Positions 8,188 to 16,350 of a stretch of 64,000 bases of DNA are shown here, piece by piece; the first letter of the stretch is position 1; the number at the start of each line of letters is the position of its first letter. The stretch comes from JAIEPM01 sp964546815. Lineage in GTDB: Bacteria > Cyanobacteriota > Vampirovibrionia > Obscuribacterales > Obscuribacteraceae. Below the pieces are notes generated by a model. The model had not been told where the DNA came from and searched no databases. It saw only the letters and a list, made by a program, of their open reading frames with translations. The DNA lies in NCBI GenBank assembly GCA_964546815.1, contig CAZJLR010000029.1, forward strand, positions 1 to 64,000. Direction: 5' to 3'. The translations under genes were made by a program, and so were the position numbers.

Positions 8188-8790
8188 GTGTTTCGAAATT
8201 TCACAGCTTTAACTACTTTGTCGGTGCTGGCATTCTCGCTTCTTGCATTTGGTCAAAACGCAGTTGCTAAGCCAGCCGGTGCAGATAAGCAGCTAATCGC
8301 AGCAAAGGGTGCAGCCCAGGCTTCAAACGACCCCATAGTTATTATGGAAACGTCAAAAGGCACCATCAAGATGCAAATCTTCCGCAAAGACGCTCCTATC
8401 ACTGCGGGAAATTTCATAGACCTCGTGCAAAAGAGCTTTTACAACGGGCTCAAATTTCATCGCTATGAGCCTGGTTTTTGCATTCAGGGCGGCGACCCTC
8501 AGGGCACCGGCGGTGGTGGCTACGTAGACCCACAAACACACCAGGAACGTACAATTCCACTTGAAATAAAACCCAATCTTAAGCACGATCTTGGCGCAGT
8601 AGCAATGGCTAGGACATCAAACCCAAATTCAGCCAGTTCCCAATTTTATATCGCTCTTTCACCAGTACATCAGCTTGACGGCAACTATGCAGTTTTCGGC
8701 AAAGTAATCGACGGCATGCCGGCTGTAATGGCTTTGCGTGCAGGCGACAAGATAGTAAAGACTACCTTGCAAGAGCCTGGAAGCAAATAA
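8188..8790 (+). CDS. Secreted peptidyl-prolyl cis-trans isomerase, cyclophilin type
   Basis: It isomerises proline peptide bonds, here probably in the periplasm. The signal peptide spans roughly residues 1-27 (LSVLAFSLLAFGQNAVA). The cyclophilin domain follows (about 48-195), with the active-site block FHRYEPGFCIQGGDPQGTG including the catalytic Arg, and the SSQFYIAL strand. The usual active-site Trp is replaced, as in many bacterial cyclophilins. A GTG start is used, with GAAGGAG upstream. It converges with the FtsH gene, with only about 30 bases between the two ends and no clear terminator. Confidence 0.9.
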   Translation: MFRNFTALTTLSVLAFSLLAFGQNAVAKPAGADKQLIAAKGAAQASNDPIVIMETSKGTIKMQIFRKDAPITAGNFIDLVQKSFYNGLKFHRYEPGFCIQGGDPQGTGGGGYVDPQTHQERTIPLEIKPNLKHDLGAVAMARTSNPNSASSQFYIALSPVHQLDGNYAVFGKVIDGMPAVMALRAGDKIVKTTLQEPGSK

Positions 8791-8821
8791 GCGGGCAAAC
8801 TGCTGATTTACAATCGCAAAC

Positions 8822-10771
8822 TCATCTGCCGTGAGCAATTGGGCTGCAATTTATTGCGTCGACTTCATCGTATGAGTTGTCGTCGAGGTTCCAGAGCTGG
8901 CGGAATCTTTCGCCGAGTATTGTTTGCTCGACAAGCAAGGTATCTGCAATTCTTTCAACCTGGCGGTCGTGTTCTTTGACGATTTTCAATGCTCTGTCGT
9001 AGCAGTCTTCGACAATGCGGCGCCATTCGTTGTCGATTATGTTGCCTAATTCATAGCCGTAGACTGATGGCTTTTGCCCAGGGGCATCGGCTGCAATCCA
9101 AATTGGTCCAAGGCGAGAAAGACCAAATTCAGTAACCATCAGCCGCGCAAGTTTGCTTCCCTGTTCGAAATCATTTGAGGCTCCGGTATCTTTGCGCCCG
9201 AGGAAATGCTCTTGTGCAGCGCGCCCACCCATCGCAGCAGTTATCCGAGCGAGAAGTTGTTGTTCGGTGTAGCCGTACTGATCATTTTCAGAGTGACTTT
9301 GCATTGAGCCGAGTGATTTGGTACGCGGTTCGATAGTCACTTTCGTAATAGGGTCTGCACCCTCTTTTTGTAGAGCCTGCTGAACTGCGCAATGTCCGGC
9401 TTCGTGATAAGCGGTGTTGCGTTTGTCTTGTTGCGACATAGAGCGTGCACGAGAAAGCATGGGGTCGCCGAATTGAACATAATCTATGCCGATGTCAAAG
9501 TCATCGACTCGAATTTCTTTATCGGCAGCAGAAATGTTCTGCACACCTTCTTCAATCATGACACCAATGCGCTCGGCTGCGGAAATAGCAGCTTCGTTGC
9601 AGGCTTGTTCAATGTCAGCGCCAGAAAATTGTGGCGTGCGAATGGCCAGGTCGCGCAAATTGACCTTAGGCGACAGGGTCATGTTTCTGGTGTGAATGCC
9701 GAATATTTTTTCGCGACTTTGAGTGTCAGGCAAATCGACACTTACTTGATAATCAAAACGACCTGGACGCGTGAGCGCTTCGTCTAAAGACTGAGCCATG
9801 TTAGTGGCCGCCATAACGAGAATGCCTTCGCTTGCTTCAAAACCCTGCATACATACAAGCAATTGATTTAGAGTTTGGTCTCTTTCTGCATCGCTTCCAG
9901 AGCCTCCCTGGCTGCGTTTTTTGCCGATGGCATCGATTTCATCGATGAAAATAATAGAGGGCTTGCCAGTGCGTTTTCTGGCAGCAGCCGCTGCTTCAAA
10001 TAACTTCCTGATGCGACGTGCACCGACGCCAACAAACATTTCTATAAAACTAGAGGCATGCACAGGGAAAAAATTTGCATTTACTTCACCAGCCAAAGCT
10101 CTTGCTAGCAAGGTTTTTCCGGTGCCGGGCGGGCCGACTGCAAGAATACCTTTTGGCAGTTTTGCACCAAACTGTTCAAATCTTTCAGGGTCTTCCAACC
10201 AGCGCGCAACACGTTTCAATTTAGCAATCGACTCTTCTGCGCCAGCTATGTCGGCGAAGGTTCGTCGTTCTGCAGAGCTGCAGTCTGATGCAGCAACACA
10301 CGGATTGTAGGTTTCAAGCCCTGGCACGCGACTAAATACTCCGGCGCGCCAGAGCAGCGTGGCAAATCCTGCTGTACAAATTCCCAGCAACGCCCAAAAC
10401 GGCCAATCAAGTGTATCCACAAAACTCTCTGAGCTGGCACTTGTCGGCTCTGCAATATTTACTTTCACCTTGGCCATGCGGACTTTGGCGAGAAGTTCGC
10501 TTGTTTTGCCGTAGTCAATCAACTGAAAACCGAGCGGCTCAAGATCTGCCAGCACGGCGCGCATACCTTTGTAGAAAGTGACACTATGCACCGATTGCGG
10601 TCTGTTGGTGATTAAATGATCTAATTCCGAGACCGACATTACGCCAGCCTTTTGAGCCTGGTCAGGCAGTCGATAAATAGGTTTTTTGCTAAACAAGCCC
10701 AGAGCTGCAAGCGTAAACGTAAGAAACAAAGCAAATGTAACTACTATCAAGCCATTTCTGGTGTTGTTCAT
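8822..10771 (-). CDS. ftsH: FtsH-family membrane AAA+ zinc protease, divergent
   Basis: Two membrane helices (about residues 8-27 and 122-144) flank a periplasmic domain, followed by the AAA+ module: Walker A GPPGTGKT at 213-220, pore motif FVG at 246-248, Walker B IIFIDEIDA. The zinc protease site HEAGH is at 456-460, with the third ligand Asp534 in ASNDFEQG. In the second region of homology the sequence is RPGRFDYQV: the first arginine finger (Arg338) is kept, but the second, normally Arg, is Tyr341. The ATG has AGGAGA eight bases upstream. It degrades membrane and short-lived cytosolic proteins. The variant finger and shortened tail suggest a secondary FtsH paralogue. Confidence 0.9.
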   Translation of the reverse strand: MNNTRNGLIVVTFALFLTFTLAALGLFSKKPIYRLPDQAQKAGVMSVSELDHLITNRPQSVHSVTFYKGMRAVLADLEPLGFQLIDYGKTSELLAKVRMAKVKVNIAEPTSASSESFVDTLDWPFWALLGICTAGFATLLWRAGVFSRVPGLETYNPCVAASDCSSAERRTFADIAGAEESIAKLKRVARWLEDPERFEQFGAKLPKGILAVGPPGTGKTLLARALAGEVNANFFPVHASSFIEMFVGVGARRIRKLFEAAAAARKRTGKPSIIFIDEIDAIGKKRSQGGSGSDAERDQTLNQLLVCMQGFEASEGILVMAATNMAQSLDEALTRPGRFDYQVSVDLPDTQSREKIFGIHTRNMTLSPKVNLRDLAIRTPQFSGADIEQACNEAAISAAERIGVMIEEGVQNISAADKEIRVDDFDIGIDYVQFGDPMLSRARSMSQQDKRNTAYHEAGHCAVQQALQKEGADPITKVTIEPRTKSLGSMQSHSENDQYGYTEQQLLARITAAMGGRAAQEHFLGRKDTGASNDFEQGSKLARLMVTEFGLSRLGPIWIAADAPGQKPSVYGYELGNIIDNEWRRIVEDCYDRALKIVKEHDRQVERIADTLLVEQTILGERFRQLWNLDDNSYDEVDAINCSPIAHGR

Positions 10772-11093
10772 GCAAACAATCTCCTATATCTCAAGCTAAA
10801 ACTGCACCGCCCAGGCAGGGGTGCCGATACCCGGCTGATCGAGTACCCAAAAACATTTGCAAGAGCAAACATCCTATTTAAGTATTAGCACATCGCCCGA
10901 CTATTTGACATCAGCTGGATTGCGGAGATCAGCCTGTGAAGAGCCTTTCCGACAACGCTCAAAGGCGACAAGATGGAAATAGCATACATGCATAGGCACC
11001 AAAAATGGTGCACCCAGACTTCGAAATTCGAAAGTACAAAGCGCACCATTCTTGAAATTAGCGGCAAAAGCTAGTTTTGCCAGGCAGCATGTT
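10772..11093. other. Intergenic region upstream of ftsH
   Basis: The 322 bases between ftsH (start 10771) and the GlsB-like gene (end 11094) hold a perfect inverted repeat at 10996-11011 and the presumed ftsH promoter. No convincing coding frame is seen: the short frames on either strand lack ribosome sites. No RNA structure is recognised. Confidence 0.5.
10996..11011. promoter_or_regulatory. Candidate operator GCACCA-N4-TGGTGC, copy 1
   Basis: A perfect 6-bp inverted repeat with a 4-base spacer (AAAA), about 225 bases upstream of the ftsH start. A second copy with identical arms and extended flanking identity lies at 11894-11909 upstream of the 99-aa gene. The architecture suits a dimeric helix-turn-helix regulator. 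No regulator gene is next to it. Confidence 0.4.
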
Positions 11094-11354
11094 TTACCTG
11101 AATGACCATCGATGTGAAATCAATGACAGAAGGAAAACCAAGAGCGCAGAACCGACAACAGCCGGAATCAGAGGGACTCCGCCCAAGGCCGGACCTACAC
11201 TACCCATCAAGTTGACCCCCAACCAGGCGCCAACAATACCGATGATTGCCGCCGTGAAAAATCCACCAGGAATGCGTCCTGGAACGATGTAATCAGCCAG
11301 CCACGCACAAGCTGCGGCAACAATTAAGTAAAGAATAAATCCTAGAATACCCAT
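11094..11354 (-). CDS. GlsB/YeaQ/YmgE-family small membrane stress protein
   Basis: 86 residues with three hydrophobic helices and the family pattern: LADYIVPGRIPGGF, AIIGIVGAWLGVNL, then a third helix. This matches transglycosylase-associated (GlsB/YeaQ) proteins, which are induced by envelope or general stress; their biochemical role is unknown. The start is supported by GAGGAAAG about six bases upstream. It lies between two genes that each have the GCACCA-N4-TGGTGC repeat upstream, so a shared stress response is plausible. Confidence 0.85.
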   Translation of the reverse strand: MGILGFILYLIVAAACAWLADYIVPGRIPGGFFTAAIIGIVGAWLGVNLMGSVGPALGGVPLIPAVVGSALLVFLLSLISHRWSFR

Positions 11355-11431
11355 AACTCTTTCCTCATTTTCCGCATATTGCGGTTTCTCTCAGACTTGA
11401 GTTAAGGCGACTATTTCCGATTTTGGTTCCC

Positions 11432-11458
11432 GAAGGGATCCACGTGCAGGATCCCTTC
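11432..11458 (-). terminator. Hairpin, possible terminator of the 99-aa gene
   Basis: GAAGGGATCC and GGATCCCTTC form a perfect 10-bp stem with a 7-base loop, 25 bases beyond the stop of the gene that ends at 11483. No good T tract follows on the minus strand, so it may instead protect the mRNA end. Confidence 0.5.
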
Positions 11459-11482
11459 AATCAATGTTGATTTTTCAGCTTG

Positions 11483-11782
11483 TTACTTTCGCACCACTGC
11501 CAGTGACTTTCGCAATTCTTCTTCGGCTCTAAACCAGTTGGCGTTGTCTTCGTGTGACTGTCTTTCTTTTTCCCACAATGTGTAGGTACTTGCAGCAGCG
11601 CTATCAGCGGTCAAAATAGAGACATTTACTTTGCGGACAGTGTTTTTGTTGCTCTTCTTTTGCGCAGGAGTTTGAGTAGATTTTGTTTCAACGGCACTGC
11701 TTTTATTTTCAGTTGCCTTTAACGCTTTACCTTTTTTATCTACAGAATTTACTGAGACTGTTTTGAGGGACGTATTGTTCAT
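11483..11782 (-). CDS. Small basic Lys/Thr/Ser-rich hypothetical protein (99 aa)
   Basis: No family recognised. The first 60 residues are low-complexity (Lys, Thr, Ser, Asn, Ala). The last 40 form a probable amphipathic helix (TYTLWEKERQSHEDNANWFRAEEELRKSL). AGGAGA stands six bases before the ATG, which supports real translation. The gene has an upstream inverted repeat shared with the ftsH promoter region. It is probably a cytosolic, perhaps nucleic-acid-associated small protein; the role is unknown. Confidence 0.55.
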   Translation of the reverse strand: MNNTSLKTVSVNSVDKKGKALKATENKSSAVETKSTQTPAQKKSNKNTVRKVNVSILTADSAAASTYTLWEKERQSHEDNANWFRAEEELRKSLAVVRK

Positions 11783-11893
11783 GTGAATCTCCTGCGATGG
11801 AGCTCATATCGAGCCCAGCAATTTTGCCACAACAATTAAGTTTACGCCAAAAATGCCTGAAAAGAAAAACAAAATGAAACTTTTTTGGGCGTG

Positions 11894-11909
11894 GCACCAC
11901 CAATGGTGC
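11894..11909. promoter_or_regulatory. Candidate operator GCACCA-N4-TGGTGC, copy 2
   Basis: Same 6-bp arms as copy 1 with the spacer CCAA, about 110 bases upstream of the 99-aa gene. Identity continues outside the arms: a G before, an A after, and TTTCGA or TTCGAAA nearby on the right in both copies. Confidence 0.4.
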
Positions 11910-11953
11910 ATACAATTTCGACCACCAAGCGCGATACTCTAGACATATCAAAA

Positions 11954-11986
11954 AGATCCACCAGAGATCCAGCAGAGATCCAACAG
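11954..11986. repeat. Three 11-bp tandem repeats
   Basis: AGATCCANCAG occurs three times in a row with only the eighth base changing (C, G, A). It lies between the 99-aa gene and the terminator of the carbonic-anhydrase-like gene. It could be an iterated binding site or slippage; no function is evident. Confidence 0.6.
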
Positions 11987-12000
11987 CTATGCATACGATG

Positions 12001-12034
12001 AAAAACGCCCACTAGACAAATCTAATGGGCGTTT
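12001..12034 (-). terminator. Terminator of the carbonic-anhydrase-like gene
   Basis: On the minus strand AAACGCCCATTAGA pairs with TCTAGTGGGCGTTT (one wobble pair) around TTTG, followed by TT. It lies 32 bases beyond the stop at 12066. Confidence 0.85.
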
Positions 12035-12065
12035 CTCAAAACAGTTTTTGAAACTGTCTAGCTTT

Positions 12066-12722
12066 TTACAGACCGAGGAGATCTTGATCAAGTACGGAGG
12101 ATTGACTTCCAACCGGTTTATCAACATCGCCGGTGATGAGCATTTGCTCGTACCAGGCAGGAATGTACATTTTGCCGTTTGCCAGCGAGACAAACAATGG
12201 GGCTATTTCAAGCTTGTGGAATATTCTTCTTAAGCGGAGGTATTCCGATTTCAAAGCATCTATTTCATCTGAAATAGCATAGCGCGCAGCATGCTGCGTA
12301 ACATATTCTTCGGCGCGCTCAGGGTACCAACCTTGATTGATCAATGCATCGATCATTGCCTGTTTGTGCTCTGCAACTTTCGTCATGCCACAATCATTGT
12401 GAGCAACGAGTGCCAAATGTTGCACACCTTTTGACAGTGTGTAAGCCAAACTGAATTCAGATCCACCAACTCTGCCACTGGCACGTCGCATAACATAGGC
12501 AAACGAACTAGGAACTTTCGGTTGGTAGCGAAATTCGATGCAAGTCGCGATAAGAAGCTGAGGATCTACTTTTGGAACAATTTCTTGTTCAAAATTCTGC
12601 GCCATAATTAGTTCTTCGACTGGCGTACCGCGCCACCGCTTCGGAATATCAGCAGTGTGTTCAATAGGAGCAAGACGTCCGTACAAACGCGGATCTCGGG
12701 TTACTCTTAATCTGTCGTGCAT
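12066..12722 (-). CDS. Beta-carbonic anhydrase-like zinc protein
   Basis: The beta-CA zinc triad is recognisable: Cys61 in CIEFRY, and His108 and Cys111 in HNDCGM. The usual CxDxR dyad appears as CxExR (Cys61-Glu63-Arg65), a conservative but unusual change of the catalytic Asp. The length (218 aa) is normal. The first 40 residues (HDRLRVTRDPRLYGRLAP...) are an extension not typical of the family. The ATG at 12722 lacks a strong ribosome site; a later ATG at residue 40 is possible. It lies near the SulP transporter, divergent from it, which suggests CO2/bicarbonate handling. It could alternatively be a non-catalytic or CS2-hydrolase-type relative. Confidence 0.7.
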   Translation of the reverse strand: MHDRLRVTRDPRLYGRLAPIEHTADIPKRWRGTPVEELIMAQNFEQEIVPKVDPQLLIATCIEFRYQPKVPSSFAYVMRRASGRVGGSEFSLAYTLSKGVQHLALVAHNDCGMTKVAEHKQAMIDALINQGWYPERAEEYVTQHAARYAISDEIDALKSEYLRLRRIFHKLEIAPLFVSLANGKMYIPAWYEQMLITGDVDKPVGSQSSVLDQDLLGL

Positions 12723-12955
12723 GATTCACCATCGTTATTGTGTGTGTAGAACAAAAGACCTAAAACAGCTGCAATTGCAGAGTTACTAACTTTCTCCGAT
12801 GCTTGGCAGCATTGCAAGGAGTTTTTGCCTTGCTTTATACATTTTTGACAGATTTTATCCAAATCAAACACTGTGGAAGCTTTTGACAAGGCACTTTTGC
12901 AACTGCAAGAGCCCGGAAAACAGAACAAATAGAAGCTTTGCCCTTCATTTGCCAA
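12707..12955 (-). CDS. Possible small Cys-rich protein overlapping the CA-like gene
   Basis: An 82-residue frame ends 16 bases inside the CA-like gene, in the arrangement of translational coupling. It holds several Cys groups (CSC, CQKC, CC) in a sequence that reads like protein (DLDKICQKCIKQGKNSLQCC). No ribosome site precedes its ATG, and a competing frame exists on the other strand, so it may be spurious or may start further in. Confidence 0.3.
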   Translation of the reverse strand: MANEGQSFYLFCFPGSCSCKSALSKASTVFDLDKICQKCIKQGKNSLQCCQASEKVSNSAIAAVLGLLFYTHNNDGESCTTD

Positions 12956-13502
12956 GAGTTGTAGCGATAACGGTTGAACAACTGAACGCTGTCCAGGCTG
13001 TATATTTGAGCCGACAAGAGTAAAAAAGAGTCTACAGAGAACTTTCAGCTCATTTTAGTCATTGTCGCGAAGCAAGACTTCTATGACATCGTAATTGGCA
13101 CGCGTGCAATTTCAATTTGTAGTTGCATTTCTAGAATGAATTGGAAGCGAAATGTCTTTGCAGTGCACTTCCATGCTGGCAATTGCAGAAAAATTGAAAT
13201 CGATTGACCGATCTTGCACACAAGTCGATCACATTCACTCAAACTTTGTTTGCTTTGAACGCAACTTTTGAGAATCGGCTTTGCAGGCTGATTAAAGAGC
13301 TAAGTACATCAATTTCTCCAATATAAGAAGAGCTGTGGAGAAGCCGTATTTATTAATCGTGCCTCGCAAGCATTGTTGTTTTCCCGGAGCCGATCTAAAA
13401 TCGAGCCACGACCGGGTTTTCTCAGGCAATTCCTTTTCATAGCGCGATTCCTCGCAACACTTTTCAACGCTTATATTCCCGACATGAACAGCTGGCAAAA
13501 AC
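12956..13502. other. Long intergenic region between CA-like and sulP genes
   Basis: About 550 bases between divergent genes. It presumably carries both promoters. It contains AT-rich near-repeats around CAATTGCAGAAAAATTGAAAT and no convincing gene or hairpin terminator. I see nothing definite in it. Confidence 0.4.
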
Positions 13503-15149
13503 GTGAATAACAATACTCAAACAACTGAACCAGCGACATCAAATCTTGTTTTGCCAAAAGACCGCATTGAAGGGCTCAAGGAAAATTGGAAATCAGACAT
13601 TGTTTCTGGCTTTATTCTATCGTTAATCGCGCTACCACTATCAATTGCAATTGCGATGGCATCAGGCGCCCCACCGATGGCTGGAATTTTTGCAGCTTGC
13701 ATCGGCGGCCTTGTCGTATCGCAAATTAGTGGTTCTTACGTCGTAATCAATGGTCCTGCTGCGGGGCTCATCGTAGTTATACTTGGCGCTGTAGAAAAGC
13801 TCGGTGGCGGCGCTGTCGGCTATCACTGCGCGCTTGCTGCAATTGCTCTATCTGGCATCATTCTATTTATACTCGGCAAATGCAAAGCCGGAACACTAGC
13901 CTATCTAGCTCCAGCCACCGTGGTACACGGCATGCTAGCTGCAATCGGCTTCATAATCATTGCCAAACAAATTCCACTTTTTCTTGGAGTGAAATCAAAA
14001 TTCAAAGAACCTTTGATGATTTACTCAGACATCCCAAACCTACTCCAGCACATCAATCCAGAGATTGCTCTAATTGGATTAGTTGGCATAATCATTTTGA
14101 TTATCTACAACACTAAATGGCTGAAAGCGACAATTCTGAGTAAAATTCCGGCACCACTTCTGGTGGTAACCACAGGCATCATTTTAGGCAAAGTATTTCA
14201 TCTCGACACCGCTCATACATACACATTCTCAGGGCAAGAATTCGCTATAGACCCGGCAAAAATGTTGGTGCAACTGCCGTCAAATTTGAAAGACTCATTT
14301 ACTACACCCGACTGGAGTAAAATCACAAGCGGCGCATTTGTTTACTCAACCATTGCAATTGTTCTTGTACAAGGTATAGAAACATTGCTCAGCTGCAAGG
14401 CTGTAGACAAACTCGACCCTTACAAACGCACATCCGACCTCAGCAAAGACCTCGCAGCTATGGGCGTTGGTACCGCCATTTCAGGCATGATCGGCGGAAT
14501 ACCAATGATTGCAGAAATCGTAAGAAGCTCTGCAAATGTCGCCAACGGAGCAAAAACACGCTGGTCGAATTTTTTCCATGGCTTGTTCATATTGGTATTT
14601 GTGATTGCAGGATCAGCACTTATCGACATGATTCCACTTTCAGCGCTAGCAGCTCTGCTAATCATGGTGGGCTATAGACTAGCTTCACCAGAAGGTTTCA
14701 AGCACGCATACGAAATCGGAGTCGATCAACTTTTCCTTTATGTCATAACCATCGTGGCAGTCCTGGCCACCGACCTACTTGTAGGCGTCGGCGTTGGTAT
14801 TGCTTGCAAGATTGTTTTAGAAATCATCAACGGCGCACCAATTGGTCCCAATCTTTTCGTAGTCAACGCCAGGACAGAGCAAAACGGCGACGATTACAAA
14901 ATAAACCTCAAGGGTGCTGCGCTATTCTCAAACTTCCTTTCATTGAAAAGGGAATTGGACAAAATTCCCGGTGGCAAGAAGCTGGTAATTGACCTCAGCG
15001 AAACAAAGCTAGTAGATCACTCAACCATGGACCACCTGAGCCAATACAATCGCGACTACTCTAAATCAGGCGGCAAATTTGAAATTGTCGGGCTCGCTAG
15101 TCACAAAAAGCTAGGACACTCTCCATTTTCAGCCCGCAAAGCAAGCTAG
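13503..15149 (+). CDS. SulP-family anion transporter with STAS domain
   Basis: A membrane transporter of 548 residues with ten or more helices in the SulP fold. It starts with the family opening (LKENWKSDIVSGFILSLIALPLS, then the APPMAGIFAACIGG loop) and ends in a cytoplasmic STAS domain (about 445-540), with IDLSETKLVDHSTMD at the usual regulatory position. SulP proteins carry bicarbonate, sulfate or other anions. The nearby beta-CA-like gene favours bicarbonate, since SulP-CA pairs are common, but the substrate is not proven from sequence. The GTG start at 13503 has a weak ribosome site. Confidence 0.92.
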   Translation: MNNNTQTTEPATSNLVLPKDRIEGLKENWKSDIVSGFILSLIALPLSIAIAMASGAPPMAGIFAACIGGLVVSQISGSYVVINGPAAGLIVVILGAVEKLGGGAVGYHCALAAIALSGIILFILGKCKAGTLAYLAPATVVHGMLAAIGFIIIAKQIPLFLGVKSKFKEPLMIYSDIPNLLQHINPEIALIGLVGIIILIIYNTKWLKATILSKIPAPLLVVTTGIILGKVFHLDTAHTYTFSGQEFAIDPAKMLVQLPSNLKDSFTTPDWSKITSGAFVYSTIAIVLVQGIETLLSCKAVDKLDPYKRTSDLSKDLAAMGVGTAISGMIGGIPMIAEIVRSSANVANGAKTRWSNFFHGLFILVFVIAGSALIDMIPLSALAALLIMVGYRLASPEGFKHAYEIGVDQLFLYVITIVAVLATDLLVGVGVGIACKIVLEIINGAPIGPNLFVVNARTEQNGDDYKINLKGAALFSNFLSLKRELDKIPGGKKLVIDLSETKLVDHSTMDHLSQYNRDYSKSGGKFEIVGLASHKKLGHSPFSARKAS

Positions 15150-15237
15150 CCCCACAACAAAGCAGTGGTGCAGCAAGCGTCCCACTAACTAATCAGCCGC
15201 TTGAATCGGCGTTAGCCCCTGGGGGCGCAAGCTTCCA

Positions 15238-15465
15238 GATGCTGTTGCCGAACTCATCTCGTTGAGGATCAGATCCTGTCTGCTCAGGAGTAGGGGCGAC
15301 GCCATGCGTCGCCCGGAACTTAAGTAGCGGTGCTCGCTTAGACAGTTTCGCCCTATGAATTAGCGGGCGACGCATGGCGTCGCCCCTACAGGCGAACATA
15401 TCGAATTTTGCGTTCGCCAACAGCATCCCATGCGTCGCCCGGAACTTAAGCTGCGGTGCTCGCCC
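15238..15465. repeat. Composite repeat: module B remnant with module A inside and at its end
   Basis: GATGCTGTTG near 15238 and GTTCGCCAACAGCATCC ending at 15428 resemble the inverted ends of module B. Between them lies a complete module A (15290-15389). From 15429 a right half of module A follows (CATGCGTCGCCCGG... to CTCGCCC). Just left, at 15211-15237, is a phrase (GTTAGCCCCTGGGGGCGCA) also found in the interior of module B at 52676-52690 in inverted form. The region therefore records at least two nested insertions. Confidence 0.6.
15290..15389. repeat. Module A palindromic repeat, copy 2
   Basis: Same orientation as the copy at 1-98. The 25-bp arms are identical in sense, and the interior shares GCGGTGCTCGCTTA and CAGTTTCG. 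It lies between the converging sulP and ftsX genes. Confidence 0.85.
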
Positions 15466-15476
15466 AATTTGAGACG

Positions 15477-16346
15477 TTAGGATTTGATGTAGCGACCGGA
15501 AGTCCACGCGGAGCCGCCGGCTCCTACTGCTACACCAAGGGTGAGCACAACAACGAATGTCGGCAGGAGTCCAGTTTCTGGGCCCATGCTGTTCATCGGC
15601 AAGAAACTCAAAAGCTGATCATGCACGTAAGGGTCCATATAACTGTGCAAGCCAAAGAGGAATGTGCCGGCAAGCAACGCGGCAGCCAAGCCATAACTTG
15701 CGCCTTGCAAAATTAGTGGGCCCTTGATGTACCAGGGGCTAACGCCGGTCAAACTGAGAATTTCAATTTCACGCTGTCTTGATTCAATAACAAGATGAAT
15801 CGTATTACCAATAACAATCAGTGTCGCGGCTGACAGTGCACCGGTAATCACAAAGCCGGCAATTTCAAGAAACTGTCTGAACCTATTTAGATTGCGAGCC
15901 ACTTTCAGCGGAAAACGAATATGCTCAATTGAGCTAAGTTGTTTTAGCTTATCGGCTGTTTTTTCCACTGCCTGCACATTGCTTAGCTTGACGTGCAGAG
16001 TGTTTGGAAGTGGGTTGCTCAATGCTGCAACTTTGTAGTTGCTTTGCATTTCTGCCCAGGCAACTTCTTTAGGTACGATTTCAACCAGCTGCACATCAGG
16101 CAATTGGCTCACAACGCGAGCAACTTTTTGCGGCTCAAAACCATCCTTCAAATATGCAGAAATCTCAAGCTGAGAACCCCATGATGAAACGAGGTCTTTG
16201 ATTGCCATTGTTGTTTGCAGTACACCACCGAAGATGGTGAGTGCTATAGCCAAAATGCTTATGACCAGCCAATTTGACCAACCGCTGCGGCGAAGGCCGA
16301 TAGTGGTTTCAATCAATACTCTCCAGAGAATTCTTAAAGTACGCAT
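15477..16346 (-). CDS. ftsX: Cell division protein FtsX
   Basis: Membrane partner of FtsE; together they control septal peptidoglycan hydrolases. The 289 residues show the FtsX layout: a first membrane helix (about 25-46), an extracytoplasmic loop (LEISAYLKDGFEPQKVARVVSQLPDV) and three more helices in the C-terminal half. It starts four bases after the ftsE stop, so the two are one operon. The gene ends just before a cluster of repeats. Confidence 0.95.
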   Translation of the reverse strand: MRTLRILWRVLIETTIGLRRSGWSNWLVISILAIALTIFGGVLQTTMAIKDLVSSWGSQLEISAYLKDGFEPQKVARVVSQLPDVQLVEIVPKEVAWAEMQSNYKVAALSNPLPNTLHVKLSNVQAVEKTADKLKQLSSIEHIRFPLKVARNLNRFRQFLEIAGFVITGALSAATLIVIGNTIHLVIESRQREIEILSLTGVSPWYIKGPLILQGASYGLAAALLAGTFLFGLHSYMDPYVHDQLLSFLPMNSMGPETGLLPTFVVVLTLGVAVGAGGSAWTSGRYIKS

Positions 16347-16350
16347 GGCG

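Noticed and set aside
9392..10310. Long plus-strand frames antisense to ftsH
   Set aside because: They lie entirely opposite conserved FtsH motifs and lack known domains.
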